NCBI GenBank assembly: GCA_025352265.1
Contig: JANXTS010000056.1
Location: 62,001 to 126,000, forward strand
DNA: 64,000 bases
Direction: 5' to 3'
DNA from: Variovorax sp.
GTDB lineage: Bacteria; Pseudomonadota; Gammaproteobacteria; Burkholderiales; Burkholderiaceae_C
In this document: one piece after another, positions 19,691 to 29,885 of the stretch
Position numbering within the stretch: position 1 is the first letter of the stretch
Layout of the letters: every line of letters begins with the position of its first letter
Translations under genes and position numbers: made by a program
The notes under the pieces: generated by a model
What the model saw: only the letters and a program-made list of their open reading frames with translations
The model's database searches: none
Told to the model about the DNA's origin: nothing

Positions 19691-20251
19691 ATGGCACATT
19701 TCGTTCGATCGATCCTCTCACGTTGCACGCCGATCGCCTTTGCTTTGCTGGCGAATCAGCCTGCTGTGGCTGCGCTGGACATCGGCGACATCGCACCGAA
19801 GTTCACCGCCAATGCGGCGCTGGGTGGCAAGACCTTTCGCTACTCGCTCGCCGAAGCGCTGGCCAAGGGCCCGGTCGTCGTCTACTTCTTTCCGGCGGCC
19901 GACTCTGCCGATTGCTCGATCGAAGCGCATGCCTTCGCCGAGGCCACCGACAAGTTCGCCGCGCTCGATGCCACGGTTATCGGTGTATCGGCAGACGACA
20001 TCGGCACGTTGTCGAAATTTTCGGTTCGTTCGTGCCAAAGCCGTTTCCCAGTGGCATCGGATGAAACCAAGACCGTCATCCAGGGGTTCGATGCGTTCAT
20101 GCAGACACGGCCGGACTTTGCCAATCGGCTCTCGTACCTGATCTCGCCGGATGGCAAAGTGGCGTACTACTACCAAAACCTGAATCCGGACAAGCACGTC
20201 GAGCGGATGCTGGCGGCGGTGCGCGCCCTGCCGAAAGCGCCGGCGCGCTGA
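19691..20251 (+). CDS. peroxiredoxin, AhpC/TSA type, exported
   Basis: A 186-residue thiol peroxidase. The first 27 residues form a signal peptide (ending NQPAVA before ALDIGD), so the enzyme is expected in the periplasm. The thioredoxin-fold domain has the peroxidatic Cys in PAADSADCSIEAHAF, with Ser in place of the usual Thr of the PxxxTxxC motif; a possible resolving Cys is in VRSCQSRFPV. These features fit the BCP/PrxQ group. The frame extends upstream to 19544, but MAHFVRSIL at 19691 gives a proper signal peptide. It is followed by an aldehyde dehydrogenase gene 164 bp downstream. Confidence 0.88.
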   Translation: MAHFVRSILSRCTPIAFALLANQPAVAALDIGDIAPKFTANAALGGKTFRYSLAEALAKGPVVVYFFPAADSADCSIEAHAFAEATDKFAALDATVIGVSADDIGTLSKFSVRSCQSRFPVASDETKTVIQGFDAFMQTRPDFANRLSYLISPDGKVAYYYQNLNPDKHVERMLAAVRALPKAPAR

Positions 20252-20415
20252 CCGGCAGATGGCGATCCCGGTCAGGCTGCTGCGGTTCCCCCGCTGGCCG
20301 GGCGCCGTCGACATGGGCGTGTTGAAGGCAGTTGATGGCTGGCAGCCAGTGTTCGCCAGCAAAAGGATCGGCAACACGACTGCAACGTCTATCGACCTTG
20401 CGAGAGAATTCGACC

Positions 20416-21849
20416 ATGCAACTCAATTACATCGCCAACACGAGTGTGGCCTCGGCATCCGGGCGCACCTTGCCGGTCATCGACCCATCCGACGGCCAGA
20501 TCTTCGACGAACTGCAACGCGGCAACGCCGATGACATCGACAGCGCCGTGCGCGCCGCACGCGATTGCTTCGAGACGACATGGAGCAAAGTCAACGCAGC
20601 CGATCGCGGCCGGCTGCTCTACAAGTTCTCGCAAAAAATAGCCGAGCATGTCGATGAACTGGCACTGCTCGAACAACGGGACTGCGGCAAGCCGGTCAAG
20701 CAAGCCCGCGCCGATGCACTGGCATTGGTGCGCTACTTCGAGTTCTATGCCGGCGCCTGTGACAAGTTCCATGGCGAGACCATTCCCTATCTCGATGGCT
20801 ACAGCGTCTTCACATGGCGCGAGCCGCACGGCGTCACCGGCCATATCATTCCGTGGAACTATCCAATGCAGATCTTTGGGCGCAGCGTGGGCGGCGCCCT
20901 TGCTGCCGGCAACGTGTGCGTGATCAAACCGGCCGAAGACGCCTGCCTGTCTCTCCTACGTGTCGCGCAACTCGCAGCCGAAGCAGGCTTTCCGCCCGGC
21001 GCCCTGAACATCGTGACGGGGTACGGGCATGAAGCCGGCGACGCGTTGGCACGCCACGAAGGCATCGATCACATCAGCTTCACCGGCAGCCCGAAGATCG
21101 GCACGCTGATCCAGCAAATCGCAGCGGAACGGCATTGCCCGGTCACGCTCGAACTCGGCGGCAAGAGCCCGCAGATCATCTTTGCCGATGCGGACATCAA
21201 CGCCGCTGTTCCGGTACTTATCAATGCCATCGTGCAAAACGCCGGCCAAACCTGTTCGGCCGGCTCGCGCGTGCTGATCGAGCGCGACATCTACGAGCTG
21301 CTGCTCGAGCGCCTCGGCCATGCTTTTTCTGCGCTGCGTGTCGGTCCTGCCGCGATGGATCTCGACCTCGGTCCGCTGATTCGCCAATCGCAGCAGCAGC
21401 GCGTATGGGACTTTCTTTCGGATGCACAGCACGCCGACATTCCAATGGTGGCCCAAGGTGTCGTCGTCGACGAAGCGCCCGACACAGGCTTCTACCAAGC
21501 GCCCACCCTGTTGCGCGATGTGCCGGTAATGCACCGTCTGGCGCAAGAAGAAGTCTTTGGCCCGGTGCTTGCGGCAATGCAGTTCCGCGATGAAGACGAA
21601 GCGGTGGCGATGGCCAACGCCACGCAGTTCGGGCTGGTCGCGGGCGTCTGGACCAACAACGGCGCGCGTCAGTTCCGCATGGCCAAGCGCGTCCGCGCAG
21701 GTCAGGTGTTCATCAACAACTACGGCGCTGGCGGCGGTGTCGAGCTGCCCTTCGGCGGTGTCAAGTCATCGGGCTATGGACGCGAAAAAGGTTTCGAAGC
21801 CCTTTACGGGTTCACCACGCTGAAGACCGTTGCCGTCCGACACGGCTAA
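20416..21849 (+). CDS. NAD(P)-dependent aldehyde dehydrogenase
   Basis: A 477-residue aldehyde dehydrogenase of the classical superfamily. The catalytic Glu is in LELGGKSPQ and the nucleophilic Cys in [11 protein letters not shown]; the oxyanion Asn is in IIPWNYP. The nucleotide-binding loop FTGSPKIGT is present. The substrate is not evident; the closest wording is the betaine-aldehyde/gamma-aminobutyraldehyde-type group. A GAGAG ribosome site precedes the ATG at 20416. It ends 25 bp before moaA and may be cotranscribed, but a link to molybdopterin synthesis is not expected. Confidence 0.92.
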   Translation: MQLNYIANTSVASASGRTLPVIDPSDGQIFDELQRGNADDIDSAVRAARDCFETTWSKVNAADRGRLLYKFSQKIAEHVDELALLEQRDCGKPVKQARADALALVRYFEFYAGACDKFHGETIPYLDGYSVFTWREPHGVTGHIIPWNYPMQIFGRSVGGALAAGNVCVIKPAEDACLSLLRVAQLAAEAGFPPGALNIVTGYGHEAGDALARHEGIDHISFTGSPKIGTLIQQIAAERHCPVTLELGGKSPQIIFADADINAAVPVLINAIVQNAGQTCSAGSRVLIERDIYELLLERLGHAFSALRVGPAAMDLDLGPLIRQSQQQRVWDFLSDAQHADIPMVAQGVVVDEAPDTGFYQAPTLLRDVPVMHRLAQEEVFGPVLAAMQFRDEDEAVAMANATQFGLVAGVWTNNGARQFRMAKRVRAGQVFINNYGAGGGVELPFGGVKSSGYGREKGFEALYGFTTLKTVAVRHG

Positions 21850-21874
21850 ATCGCCCGCCCGCATACCCACGTCC

Positions 21875-23038
21875 ATGACCGCACGCGTAATCCCTCTCGT
21901 CGATGAGCGTAGCCGCTTGCAGACGCCTCTGATCGGCAATGAGGTGGTCGCACCGACCGGGCATCTGGCGGATCGGCTTGGCCGGCCCCTGACCGACTTG
22001 CGCATCAGCGTGACCGACCGCTGCAACTTTCGGTGCAGCTACTGCATGCCGAAAGACGTGTTCGACAAGAACTACGACTACCTTCCGCACAGTTCGCTGC
22101 TGAGCTTCGAGGAGATCACGCGGCTTGCACGGCTCTTCGCATCGCACGGCGTGCGGAAGATCCGCCTTACCGGTGGCGAGCCGCTGCTGCGCAAGAATAT
22201 CGAGGTGCTCATCTCGCAGCTCGCGGCTATTCGCTGGAACAACGCCACTCCGGAAGGCGCCCCGCTCGACCTCACGCTCACCACCAACGCGTCGTTGCTG
22301 GCGCGCAAGGCCGGTGCACTCAAGGCGGCCGGCCTGCAGCGTGTGACGATCAGCCTCGACGGCCTCGACGACACGGTATTCCGCCGCATGAACGATGTCG
22401 ACTTTCCGGTAGCCGACGTGCTGGCCGGCATCGATGCCGCGGTGGTCGCCGGCCTTGGCCCGATCAAGATCAACATGGTTGTGAAGCGCGGCACCAACGA
22501 TCAGGAAATTCTGCCGATGGCGCGGTACTTTCGCGAGCATTACGACGGGCGCGTAGTGCTGCGCTTCATCGAGTACATGGATGTCGGTGCCACCAACGGC
22601 TGGCGCATGGACGAGGTCATGCCGTCGTCGGACGTGCTCGCGCGCATTGCCGCCGAGTTCCCACTAGTGCCCCTTGAAGCAAGCATGCCAGGTGAAACCG
22701 CACAGCGCTGGGCCTACGCAGATGGCGGTGGCGAGATCGGCGTGATCAGCAGCGTGACACAGGCCTTTTGCAGCGACTGCAGCCGCGCGCGCCTGTCGAC
22801 CGAAGGGAAGCTTTACCTCTGCCTCTTCGCGCACGGTGGACATGACCTGAAGCCGCTGTTGCGAGGTCACGCGAGCGACGAACAGATCGTTTCTCGCATT
22901 GGAAACATCTGGCAAGGCCGTGCAGATCGGTATTCGGAACTGCGTGCACTCCGTGGTCCAGACACCGGCGCAGCGGATGACGACACCGGCTCGACCGGCA
23001 CGCCGCGCCGGGTCGAAATGAGCTACATCGGCGGATGA
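21875..23038 (+). CDS. moaA: GTP 3',8-cyclase
   Basis: MoaA is the radical-SAM enzyme that, with MoaC, turns GTP into cyclic pyranopterin in molybdenum cofactor synthesis. The 387-residue protein has the SAM-cluster cysteines CNFRCSYC (residues 50, 54, 57), the C-terminal second cluster ([20 protein letters not shown]), and ends in the required Gly-Gly. It is somewhat longer than E. coli MoaA (329 aa), with an N-terminal extension of about 30 residues and an insert before the C-terminus. The start at 21875 is chosen over an upstream in-frame ATG at 21830 that overlaps the aldehyde dehydrogenase. It overlaps mobA by four bases. Confidence 0.96.
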   Translation: MTARVIPLVDERSRLQTPLIGNEVVAPTGHLADRLGRPLTDLRISVTDRCNFRCSYCMPKDVFDKNYDYLPHSSLLSFEEITRLARLFASHGVRKIRLTGGEPLLRKNIEVLISQLAAIRWNNATPEGAPLDLTLTTNASLLARKAGALKAAGLQRVTISLDGLDDTVFRRMNDVDFPVADVLAGIDAAVVAGLGPIKINMVVKRGTNDQEILPMARYFREHYDGRVVLRFIEYMDVGATNGWRMDEVMPSSDVLARIAAEFPLVPLEASMPGETAQRWAYADGGGEIGVISSVTQAFCSDCSRARLSTEGKLYLCLFAHGGHDLKPLLRGHASDEQIVSRIGNIWQGRADRYSELRALRGPDTGAADDDTGSTGTPRRVEMSYIGG

Positions 23039-23688
23039 ACTCCCTCGCCACCGACGACGTCACCGGGCTGGTGCTCGCGGGCGGACGGGGGTCGCGGATG
23101 GGTGGCATCGACAAGGGGCTGCAACAGTTCAATGGAACGCCGCTCGCAGTGCGTGCCGCGTCGCGCCTAGCATTACAGGTGGGGTGCGTCGCCATCAACG
23201 CCAACCGCAACCTGCCAATCTACGAAGCATTCGAATGGCCGGTATGGCCGGACAACGACCCCGCCGACTACGCTGGCCCGTTGGCGGGCTTTTTGACCGG
23301 CTTGGCGCGCTGTGAAACCGACTATCTGCTGACGGTGCCATGCGACACGCCGCTCTTTCCGCACGATCTGGTGCGTCGCCTCGCCGATGCGATATCGAGT
23401 GCTGATGCGGACATCGCAATGGCCAGCACGCTGCTTCGGCCGCAGCCGGTGTTCAGCCTGCTACGCGTCAGGTCTCGTGAAAGTGCTCGTCAGGATTCGC
23501 GGGCTGATGCGCCTACCGACATGCGCGAGAGTTTGCAGCGCTTCATTCGGGACGGCGGCCGGAAGATCGGCGCATGGACCGCGTTGCACCACACGGTGCT
23601 CGTGCCTTTCGATCGGCCAGGCGACGCGCGCGACGCCTTTACGAATGCGAACACGTTGCACGAGCTGCACGAGCTGGAGATGCGATGA
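23035..23688 (+). CDS. mobA: molybdenum cofactor guanylyltransferase
   Basis: MobA attaches GMP to Mo-molybdopterin to give the guanine dinucleotide cofactor used by DMSO-reductase-type enzymes. The 217-residue protein shows the nucleotidyltransferase motif [16 protein letters not shown], the [14 protein letters not shown] loop, and VPCDTPLFP with the metal-binding Asp. It overlaps moaA by four bases (ATGA) and moeA by the same kind of overlap, so the three genes form one translationally coupled operon. Confidence 0.95.
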   Translation: MNSLATDDVTGLVLAGGRGSRMGGIDKGLQQFNGTPLAVRAASRLALQVGCVAINANRNLPIYEAFEWPVWPDNDPADYAGPLAGFLTGLARCETDYLLTVPCDTPLFPHDLVRRLADAISSADADIAMASTLLRPQPVFSLLRVRSRESARQDSRADAPTDMRESLQRFIRDGGRKIGAWTALHHTVLVPFDRPGDARDAFTNANTLHELHELEMR

Positions 23689-25079
23689 GCCGCATTGCCG
23701 AGATCGCTGCTGCTCTCGCGGCTTCAGTCGCTGCTCCAACTGCTGGTTCAGCTTGCAACGCGGTCTCCAGCGATAAGGCAGTCACCCTGAGCGTAGAAGG
23801 CGCACTGGCCTTTCTTGAACGGCTCACGGACGAGGTCGTCGTGACTCAAGCCGAACGCATCGCACTGCGCGACGCACTCGGCCGAGTGCTGTCCGAAGAC
23901 ATCGTCTCGCCCGTCAGCGTGCCACCGCACGACAACTCCGCCATGGACGGCTTCGCCTTCGACGGTGCGCTACTGCCGAGCGCAGCGGCGGACAAAGCAG
24001 GAACGAACGATGCGCAGCCAGACGCGTCGTTGAGCCTGCGTATCGTTGGCACGGCACTGGCTGGCGCCGCATGGCGCGGGCCGCTTGCCGCCACCGATGC
24101 GGTGCGCATCATGACTGGCGCCGTCATGCCGGCCGGACTCGACACCGTGGTGCCGCAAGAGTTTTGCCAGATCGAAGGCGGCCGCATCAGCTTTTCAGCG
24201 AAAGCCCTGCGCCGCGGTGACAATCGGCGCTTTGCAGGGGAAGACCTGATGCAGGGTCAGCCCGCGCTGATGCGCGGTGAGCGTCTCTCGCCGGCCGCGC
24301 TCGGCATGGTCGCAAGCCTTGGGCTGCCAATGGTGCCGGTGGTGCGTCGATTGCGCGTTGCCTACTTCTCTACGGGCGACGAGATTCTGAGCTTGGGCGA
24401 AGCACCACGCGAAGGCGCGGTGTACGACAGCAATCGCTACACGCTGTTCGGCTTGCTCATTCGCCTCGGCTGCGAGGTGATCGACCTTGGCCTGGTCCGC
24501 GACGATCCGATTGCCCTTTCAGACACGCTGCGACAGGCAGCACGCGAGGCCGACGCCATCATCACCAGCGGGGGGGTCAGCATGGGCGCAGCCGACCACA
24601 CGCGCGCAGTGATGGAACGGCATGGCGATATCGCGTTCTGGAACCTTGCGATGCGACCCGGTCGTCCGCTCGCCGTAGGACTGATTGCGCGCGTACAAAA
24701 TGACTTTGTGGAAGCCCCCGCGCTGCTGTTCGGATTGCCCGGCAATCCGGTCGCGGCAATGGTGACCTTTCTGGTTCTGGTCCGTCCGGCCTTGTTGCGA
24801 ATGATGGGGTGCCACGCTGCGGCGAGCGCACCGTTGCCCTTGCTGCGAGCGCGCAGCGCAGGCCCTATCCGCAAGAAGCCGGGTCGCACTGAATACCAGC
24901 GCGGCTTCGTGCAACCAAAGGCTAGTGGCCTGCCAGAAGTACGCATCGCCGGAAACCAGGGCTCGGGCGTTCTGAGTTCGATGGTCGAGGCCAACGGGTT
25001 CGTGGTGCTGCACCATGAGCAAGGCAGCGTCTCTGCGGGCGATGAGGTCGACGTGATGATGTTCGACGGCCTGATCTAA
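23685..25079 (+). CDS. moeA: molybdopterin molybdenumtransferase
   Basis: MoeA inserts molybdate into adenylylated molybdopterin. The 464-residue protein has the MoeA domain order: N-terminal domain with [14 protein letters not shown], the [19 protein letters not shown] segment, and the MogA-like domain with TGDEI and ITSGGVSMG, followed by the C-terminal beta domain. It is longer than E. coli MoeA (411 aa) through a 35-residue low-complexity N-terminal extension (Ala-rich). The ATG at 23685 overlaps the mobA stop. Last gene of the moaA-mobA-moeA operon. Confidence 0.96.
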   Translation: MSRIAEIAAALAASVAAPTAGSACNAVSSDKAVTLSVEGALAFLERLTDEVVVTQAERIALRDALGRVLSEDIVSPVSVPPHDNSAMDGFAFDGALLPSAAADKAGTNDAQPDASLSLRIVGTALAGAAWRGPLAATDAVRIMTGAVMPAGLDTVVPQEFCQIEGGRISFSAKALRRGDNRRFAGEDLMQGQPALMRGERLSPAALGMVASLGLPMVPVVRRLRVAYFSTGDEILSLGEAPREGAVYDSNRYTLFGLLIRLGCEVIDLGLVRDDPIALSDTLRQAAREADAIITSGGVSMGAADHTRAVMERHGDIAFWNLAMRPGRPLAVGLIARVQNDFVEAPALLFGLPGNPVAAMVTFLVLVRPALLRMMGCHAAASAPLPLLRARSAGPIRKKPGRTEYQRGFVQPKASGLPEVRIAGNQGSGVLSSMVEANGFVVLHHEQGSVSAGDEVDVMMFDGLI

Positions 25080-25104
25080 GCGCCCTAAAAACCGAGAGGC
25101 GCCG

Positions 25105-25329
25105 GTGCAACCGAGCCGAATCAAGTTGATGCAGCAGACGCCGATCTTTGGCGCTATACGGGACGATGCGCTGGCTTTTTTGCTGGCGCCCGCGCCGGCG
25201 GTTCACATTACGGCAGGCAGCTATTTCTTTCGCGAAGGCGAGCCTGCGCAATCGATGTTCGTGCTCGAAGCGGGTCGCTCGAACGCGTTGCATGGCCGCA
25301 GCCGGACAACGTCGACCCAAGCCGACTGA
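25105..25329 (+). pseudogene. truncated cyclic-nucleotide-binding domain protein
   Basis: The frame starts at a GTG with a GAGAGG ribosome site and encodes the opening of a Crp-like cNMP-binding domain: PIFGAIRDDALAFLLAPA, then ITAGSYFFREGEPAQSMFVLEAG, the first beta strands of the barrel. After that the sequence turns to unrelated Ser/Arg/Thr-rich residues and stops at 74 aa, six bases from the end of rnhA. The phosphate-binding cassette and the rest of the domain are missing. This looks like a gene cut short by deletion. It could still be translated, but a working ligand site is not possible. Confidence 0.7.
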
Positions 25330-25335
25330 ACCCGC

Positions 25336-25791
25336 CTAGAGCCGTCCCAGCGCCCGCTCCACTCCCTTGTTCGCCAACATGTCGGCACGCTCGTTACCCG
25401 GATCGCCCGAGTGACCCTTGACCCAGCGCCATTCGATTTGGTGACCGCCCTCCTGCACAAGCTTGTCGAGCCTCTGCCAGAGTTCGACGTTTTTCACTGG
25501 CTGCCCGCTCGAGGTGCGCCAGCCCTTCAGCTTCCAGCCGCGCACCCATTCCATGATGCCCATGCGCACGTACTGACTGTCGAGATACAGCATCACCTTG
25601 CAAGGTCGCTTGAGCGCGTTCAGGCTTTCGATGACGGCGGTCAGCTCCATGCGGTTGTTCGTGGTGGCAAGTTCGCCGCCGAACAGTTCTTTTTCGGTGG
25701 CACCCGACTTGAGCCAGGCACCCCAACCGCCCGGCCCCGGGTTGCCCTTGCAGGCCCCGTCGGTGTAAATCACGACTTCGTCCAGACTCAA
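25336..25791 (-). CDS. rnhA: ribonuclease HI
   Basis: RnhA cuts RNA in RNA-DNA hybrids, removing R-loops and primers. The 151-residue product has the catalytic Asp11 ([18 protein letters not shown]), Glu49 ([11 protein letters not shown]), Asp71 (YLDSQYV) and the C-terminal [17 protein letters not shown] with the fourth acidic residue. No ATG is available near the conserved start; the TTG at 25791 gives the usual length and overlaps the stop of the upstream methyltransferase gene (TTGA), which supports it as a coupled start. The frame extends farther upstream but only as a shadow of that gene. Confidence 0.94.
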   Translation of the reverse strand: MSLDEVVIYTDGACKGNPGPGGWGAWLKSGATEKELFGGELATTNNRMELTAVIESLNALKRPCKVMLYLDSQYVRMGIMEWVRGWKLKGWRTSSGQPVKNVELWQRLDKLVQEGGHQIEWRWVKGHSGDPGNERADMLANKGVERALGRL

Positions 25792-26585
25792 ATTTTTCTT
25801 TCGTTTTCTGATGGAGGCGACCGGTGCACCTTGCCCGCAATGGGCACCGGCGCCGTAGCGCGTGCCGAGGCGCGGCGCCAGTCGGCACTGAGCAGCCGCA
25901 TGCCTCGCACGCGCTTCACCGCGACTAAAAAATAGACTGCACCGAAGATGGGCCACCAGCGCTCGCCGGCCGTGTCCATCCAGCGGCACCGCTCCAACCA
26001 GGTCTCGCTGTTGACCGCCGGCCGATAGGCGCCAAAGCGCCCAGATTCGACCTCGAAACTGAGCAACCGCAACCAGTCGCGCATGCGCCTGAAGCCGATG
26101 AATTCCCCGGCCTCCGGCAAAAACAATTGCCCGAATCCGAGGTGCCGGTAAAGATGGGCGCGCCGCTGCCGCATGCCCCACAAGCTCGATGGATTCAGCC
26201 CGCAGATGACCACGCGGCCTTCTGGCACAAGCACCCGCTCGACTTCGCGCAAGGTCGCATGCGGATCATTACTGAGTTCGAGTGCGTGTGGCAGCACCAC
26301 CAAGTCGAGGCTGTTGGCTGAAAACGGCAGCGCCGCAAAATCCGTAATGAGGGAACCACGCAAGCGCGGTCGCAAACTGGCTTGTGCTGGGTCTGCCGCA
26401 GCCAGCCAGCGGTGCGGCATGCGGTTGGTCCGCAGGCCCTCTATTTCTGGCACGCCGAGCTGCAACGCGTGATAGCCGAAGATGTCTGCTACCGCGTGGT
26501 CGAACTGCGCCTGCTCCCACGCCAGCAGATAGCGGCCCGGAGGGGTCTCGAACCACTCGTGCAAATCTATAATTTGACCGACCAT
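25788..26585 (-). CDS. class I SAM-dependent methyltransferase
   Basis: A 265-residue protein with a degenerate methyltransferase fold. The acidic SAM-contact region is read in the [22 protein letters not shown] segment, followed by the motif [20 protein letters not shown], both of the Methyltransf_11 type. A C-terminal section carries a hydrophobic stretch ([16 protein letters not shown]). It sits between gloB (divergent) and rnhA (downstream, overlapping), a pairing recurring in beta- and gamma-proteobacteria. Its ATG at 26585 shares the CATG with the gloB start on the other strand. The substrate is unknown. Confidence 0.85.
   Translation of the reverse strand: MVGQIIDLHEWFETPPGRYLLAWEQAQFDHAVADIFGYHALQLGVPEIEGLRTNRMPHRWLAAADPAQASLRPRLRGSLITDFAALPFSANSLDLVVLPHALELSNDPHATLREVERVLVPEGRVVICGLNPSSLWGMRQRRAHLYRHLGFGQLFLPEAGEFIGFRRMRDWLRLLSFEVESGRFGAYRPAVNSETWLERCRWMDTAGERWWPIFGAVYFLVAVKRVRGMRLLSADWRRASARATAPVPIAGKVHRSPPSENERKI
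26568..26573 (+). promoter_or_regulatory. perfect -10 (TATAAT) just before gloB
   Basis: TATAAT lies 10 bases before the gloB ATG (26584). A start about seven bases downstream would give an RNA with a leader of only a few bases. No good -35 is seen at 17 bp (GTCTCG). The hexamer lies within the first codons of the divergent methyltransferase gene. Confidence 0.4.
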
Positions 26586-27375
26586 GAACCTCGTTCCATT
26601 ACCCGCTTTTACCGACAACTACATCTGGATGCTGCACGACGGGCGCAATGCGATCGTTGTAGATCCGGGCTTGGCCAAACCGGTTTTCGACGCACTGAAG
26701 CGTGCCAACCTGAACCTCGCCGCGATTCTAGTCACGCACCATCACGCCGATCACACCGGCGGCGTGGCCGAGTTGCATGCAGCGAGCGGCGCCAAGGTCT
26801 TTGGCCCTGCACGCGAGCACATTCCCGATCCGTTTACCCCACTGAAGCACGGCGACCACGCAGAAGCGCTTGGTCTCGACTTCGAAGTGATCGACATCCC
26901 GGGTCACACCGCGGGCCACATTGCGTTTTTTCTGCCGGCGCAGGAATCTGCGGGCCACGAGGCAGCACCGCTGCTGTTTTGCGGTGACACGCTCTTCTCT
27001 GGTGGCTGCGGCCGCCTGTTCGAGGGAACGCCGGCGCAGATGTTGTCTTCGCTTGATGCGCTGAGTGCTTTGCCTGACGCAACGCGCGTGTGCTGCGGCC
27101 ATGAATACACACTTGCTAACCTCCGCTTTGCCAAGGCGGTGGAACCAGCGAACACCGAACTGACTCAGTACAACGCGCAGTGCGAAGCATTGCGTGCGCT
27201 CGGGCAACCGACGCTGCCTTCGCAACTCGCGACCGAGCGCCGGATCAACCCCTTTCTTCGCAGCCGCGAAGCCACTGTCCTTCGAGCGGTGCATGCGCAT
27301 GCCGAGCTTCCCGCCGATGCGGTCGATGCCGACGTGTTTGCCGCACTGCGCCAATGGAAAAACGACTTCCGATGA
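26584..27375 (+). CDS. gloB: hydroxyacylglutathione hydrolase (glyoxalase II)
   Basis: GloB hydrolyses S-lactoylglutathione to lactate and glutathione, finishing methylglyoxal detoxification. The 263-residue metallo-beta-lactamase-fold protein has THHHADHTGG (His52, His54, Asp56, His57), the IPGHTAGHIAF metal ligands, CGDTLFSGGCGR, and CGHEYTLANLRFA with the later ligand, plus the glutathione-binding C-terminal helices. No ribosome site precedes the ATG, in line with a short or absent leader. Its stop overlaps the mltD start (ATGA). Confidence 0.96.
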   Translation: MNLVPLPAFTDNYIWMLHDGRNAIVVDPGLAKPVFDALKRANLNLAAILVTHHHADHTGGVAELHAASGAKVFGPAREHIPDPFTPLKHGDHAEALGLDFEVIDIPGHTAGHIAFFLPAQESAGHEAAPLLFCGDTLFSGGCGRLFEGTPAQMLSSLDALSALPDATRVCCGHEYTLANLRFAKAVEPANTELTQYNAQCEALRALGQPTLPSQLATERRINPFLRSREATVLRAVHAHAELPADAVDADVFAALRQWKNDFR

Positions 27376-29048
27376 AATTTCTGATTGCTGCCTGCGTCGC
27401 AGGTGCCTTGCTGCTCGCGGGCTGTGCAACGCCCACATCTCCCTCTTCTTCCACGGTTACCGGCTCCAGTTCCGGCGGCGCCGGCGGCGCCAGCGGCGCC
27501 GCAGCGACGTACCCCGGAGGCCCGCTGCAGCCGATCACCGCGGGCAAGGCCACGTCGTTGAATGTGATGCCGCTCGCGCCGCCAACCGACATGTGGGACC
27601 GCATCCGCCGCGGCTTCAAGATGCCGAACCTCGACAACGAGGCAGTGCACGACCGCGAGCAGTGGTACGCCACCCGGCCCGACTACATCCAGCGCATGAC
27701 CGAACGCTCGAACAAGTATCTCTTCCACGTCGTCGAAGAGCTCGAACGCCGCGACATGCCGACCGAGATCGCCCTGCTACCCTTCATTGAGAGCGCCTTC
27801 AATCCGCAAGCCGTATCGAGCGCTCGCGCTGCCGGCATGTGGCAGTTCATGCCGGCCACAGGCACTGACTACGACCTGAAGCAGAACGTCTTTCGCGACG
27901 ACCGTCGCGACGTGCTGGCATCGACCCGCGCCGCGCTCGATTACCTGCAAAAGCTCTACGGCATGTTCGGCGATTGGCAACTGGCACTGGCGGCCTACAA
28001 CTGGGGTGAAGGCAGCGTCGGCCGCGCCATTGCCCGGAATCAGAAGCTCGGCTTGCCCACTACCTACAGCGACCTGAACATGCCGGCGGAGACGCGGCAG
28101 TATGTGCCCAAGCTGCAAGCTGTCAAAAATATCGTCGCCAATCCACAGGCTTTCAATACCGAGCTGCCGCTGATCGCCAACCACCCGTATTTTCAAACGG
28201 TGACGCTCACTCGCGACCTCGACGTGAACCTTGCCGCCAAGCTGGCTGACACGCGCATCGAAGACTTTCGCGCACTGAATCCCGCCGCGCAAAAGCCGGT
28301 TTTGCTGGCTGCCGGTACCCCACAGATTCTTTTGCCTTGGGACAACGCGGCCGTGTTTCAGCGTAACTTCGAGGCTTACACGCAGGGTCAGTACGCCAGT
28401 TGGACCGCATGGACGGTGACGACCACCATGACAGTTGCCGACGCCGCGCAACGCGCCGGCATGAGCGAAGTCGACCTGCGATCCATCAATGCGATTCCGC
28501 CGCGCATGCTGATCAAGACCGGCTCGACGCTGATAGTGCCTCGCTCGGCCAAGGTGCTCGAAGACGTGGCGGCCGTGGTAGCCGACACCGGTCAGCTGAG
28601 CTTTCAGCCGGAAATCGTCACCCGCAAGACCACCGTCAAAGCCGGCCGTAACGACAGCGTCGCGAGTATCGCGCGGCGTTACCGGTTGAGCGCCACGAAC
28701 GTGGCCGACTGGAACGACGTCAAGCCGAATCATGCGTTCTCGCGTGGCTACCAGGTGGTCGTGTATTTGCCGGTTCAAGCAGCACGGGCCGCTCACGTCG
28801 GCAGCGGCAATGCGCAGCTGATTCGTGCAAGCCGTGACGACCGTGGCGCGCGGTCGCAGCGCGCTCCTCAGCAGGCGATGTCCGCACCGCGCGGCAAGCA
28901 GCCAAGCATTAAGGCGGTAAGCCAGCGCGCTCCGGCGCCGATTGCGAAGAGCACGTCGAGCAAGCCGTCGATCAGCAAGGTGCTTGCGAGCAGCAAGCAG
29001 GTCGTGCGCGAAAAACGCGGTGGCGAGCCGGTCAAGAAAAAGCGCTGA
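27372..29048 (+). CDS. mltD: membrane-bound lytic murein transglycosylase D
   Basis: MltD cleaves glycan strands of peptidoglycan to 1,6-anhydro ends. The 558-residue lipoprotein starts MKFLIAACVAGALLLAGCAT, with the lipobox LAGC. After a low-complexity Ser/Gly section comes the SLT domain (about residues 130-260) with the catalytic Glu in LLPFIESAFNPQA and AGMWQFMPATGTDY. Two LysM repeats follow (about 345-395 and 415-470; the second with SVASIARRYRLS), then a basic Ser/Lys/Pro-rich tail. The start overlaps the gloB stop. A GGCGCC-rich stretch near 27477-27503 codes for the Gly/Ala linker. Confidence 0.94.
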   Translation: MKFLIAACVAGALLLAGCATPTSPSSSTVTGSSSGGAGGASGAAATYPGGPLQPITAGKATSLNVMPLAPPTDMWDRIRRGFKMPNLDNEAVHDREQWYATRPDYIQRMTERSNKYLFHVVEELERRDMPTEIALLPFIESAFNPQAVSSARAAGMWQFMPATGTDYDLKQNVFRDDRRDVLASTRAALDYLQKLYGMFGDWQLALAAYNWGEGSVGRAIARNQKLGLPTTYSDLNMPAETRQYVPKLQAVKNIVANPQAFNTELPLIANHPYFQTVTLTRDLDVNLAAKLADTRIEDFRALNPAAQKPVLLAAGTPQILLPWDNAAVFQRNFEAYTQGQYASWTAWTVTTTMTVADAAQRAGMSEVDLRSINAIPPRMLIKTGSTLIVPRSAKVLEDVAAVVADTGQLSFQPEIVTRKTTVKAGRNDSVASIARRYRLSATNVADWNDVKPNHAFSRGYQVVVYLPVQAARAAHVGSGNAQLIRASRDDRGARSQRAPQQAMSAPRGKQPSIKAVSQRAPAPIAKSTSSKPSISKVLASSKQVVREKRGGEPVKKKR

Positions 29049-29051
29049 CCC

Positions 29052-29885
29052 TCAGAGCTTTTCCGTCTCACCGCTCTGGGGCTGCCATTTCATCAGACGC
29101 TTCTCGATCAGGCCGACAATGCCGTCGAGCACCAGTGCAAACGCGGTGAGAACGACGATGCCGGCAAACACGGTGTTGACGTCGAAGGTGCCCTCGGCCT
29201 GCAAAATCAGGTAGCCGACACCGCGCGCCGACCCCAGGTATTCGCCGACCACCGCGCCGACGAAGGCCAGGCCCACGGACGTGTGCAGGCTTGAAAACAC
29301 CCAGCTCGTCGCGCTCGGCAGGTACACGGTGCGCAGTAACTGGCGTTGGTTGGCGCCCAACATTCGAGCATTGGCCAGGATCACCGGACTTACTTCGCGC
29401 ACACCCTGGTACACGTTGAAAAACACGATGAAAAAAACCAGCGTGACCGCCAGCGCGACCTTGCTCCAGATCCCCAGGCCCAGCCACAGCGAAAAGATCG
29501 GTGCGAGGATCACTCGGGGCATCGAGTTCGCGGCCTTGATGTAAGGGTCGAGGATGAGGCCGGCGGTCGGTGCCAGCGCGAGCCACAACCCGCATGCCAG
29601 GCCGAGTGCCGTGCCGATGAAGAAGGCCAGCACGGTTTCGATGAGGGTGGTGCCGAGGTGCAGGTAGATGTCGGCGTTGCCTTTCAGGCCTTCGGGGAAC
29701 AGCGAGTTCGCCGGCACATTGAACGGCATGAACCAGCTCCAGATGCGCCCTGCTACCTGAATCGGCTCGCCGAGGAAGAAGGCGAACTGCTGGTTGCGCG
29801 AGGCCGCGTGCCACGCCACGAGAATGATGACCAGCAGGGCGATCTGCCAGAAGCGCGCATTGCGTTCGTTCGGCTTCAAGGTCAT
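29052..29885 (-). CDS. ABC transporter permease, NitT/TauT type
   Basis: A 277-residue inner-membrane permease with about six hydrophobic segments. The cytoplasmic EAA loop that contacts the ATPase is read as VREVSPVILANARMLGANQRQLLRTVYLP, split here over two segments (VREVSPVILANARMLGA and NQRQLLRTVYLP). The nearest families are SsuC/TauC for sulfonates and ThiX/ThiY-like pyrimidine transporters. The ATG at 29885 overlaps the stop of the ATPase gene (TGATG). It ends 3 bp from the end of the convergent mltD. Confidence 0.93.
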   Translation of the reverse strand: MTLKPNERNARFWQIALLVIILVAWHAASRNQQFAFFLGEPIQVAGRIWSWFMPFNVPANSLFPEGLKGNADIYLHLGTTLIETVLAFFIGTALGLACGLWLALAPTAGLILDPYIKAANSMPRVILAPIFSLWLGLGIWSKVALAVTLVFFIVFFNVYQGVREVSPVILANARMLGANQRQLLRTVYLPSATSWVFSSLHTSVGLAFVGAVVGEYLGSARGVGYLILQAEGTFDVNTVFAGIVVLTAFALVLDGIVGLIEKRLMKWQPQSGETEKL

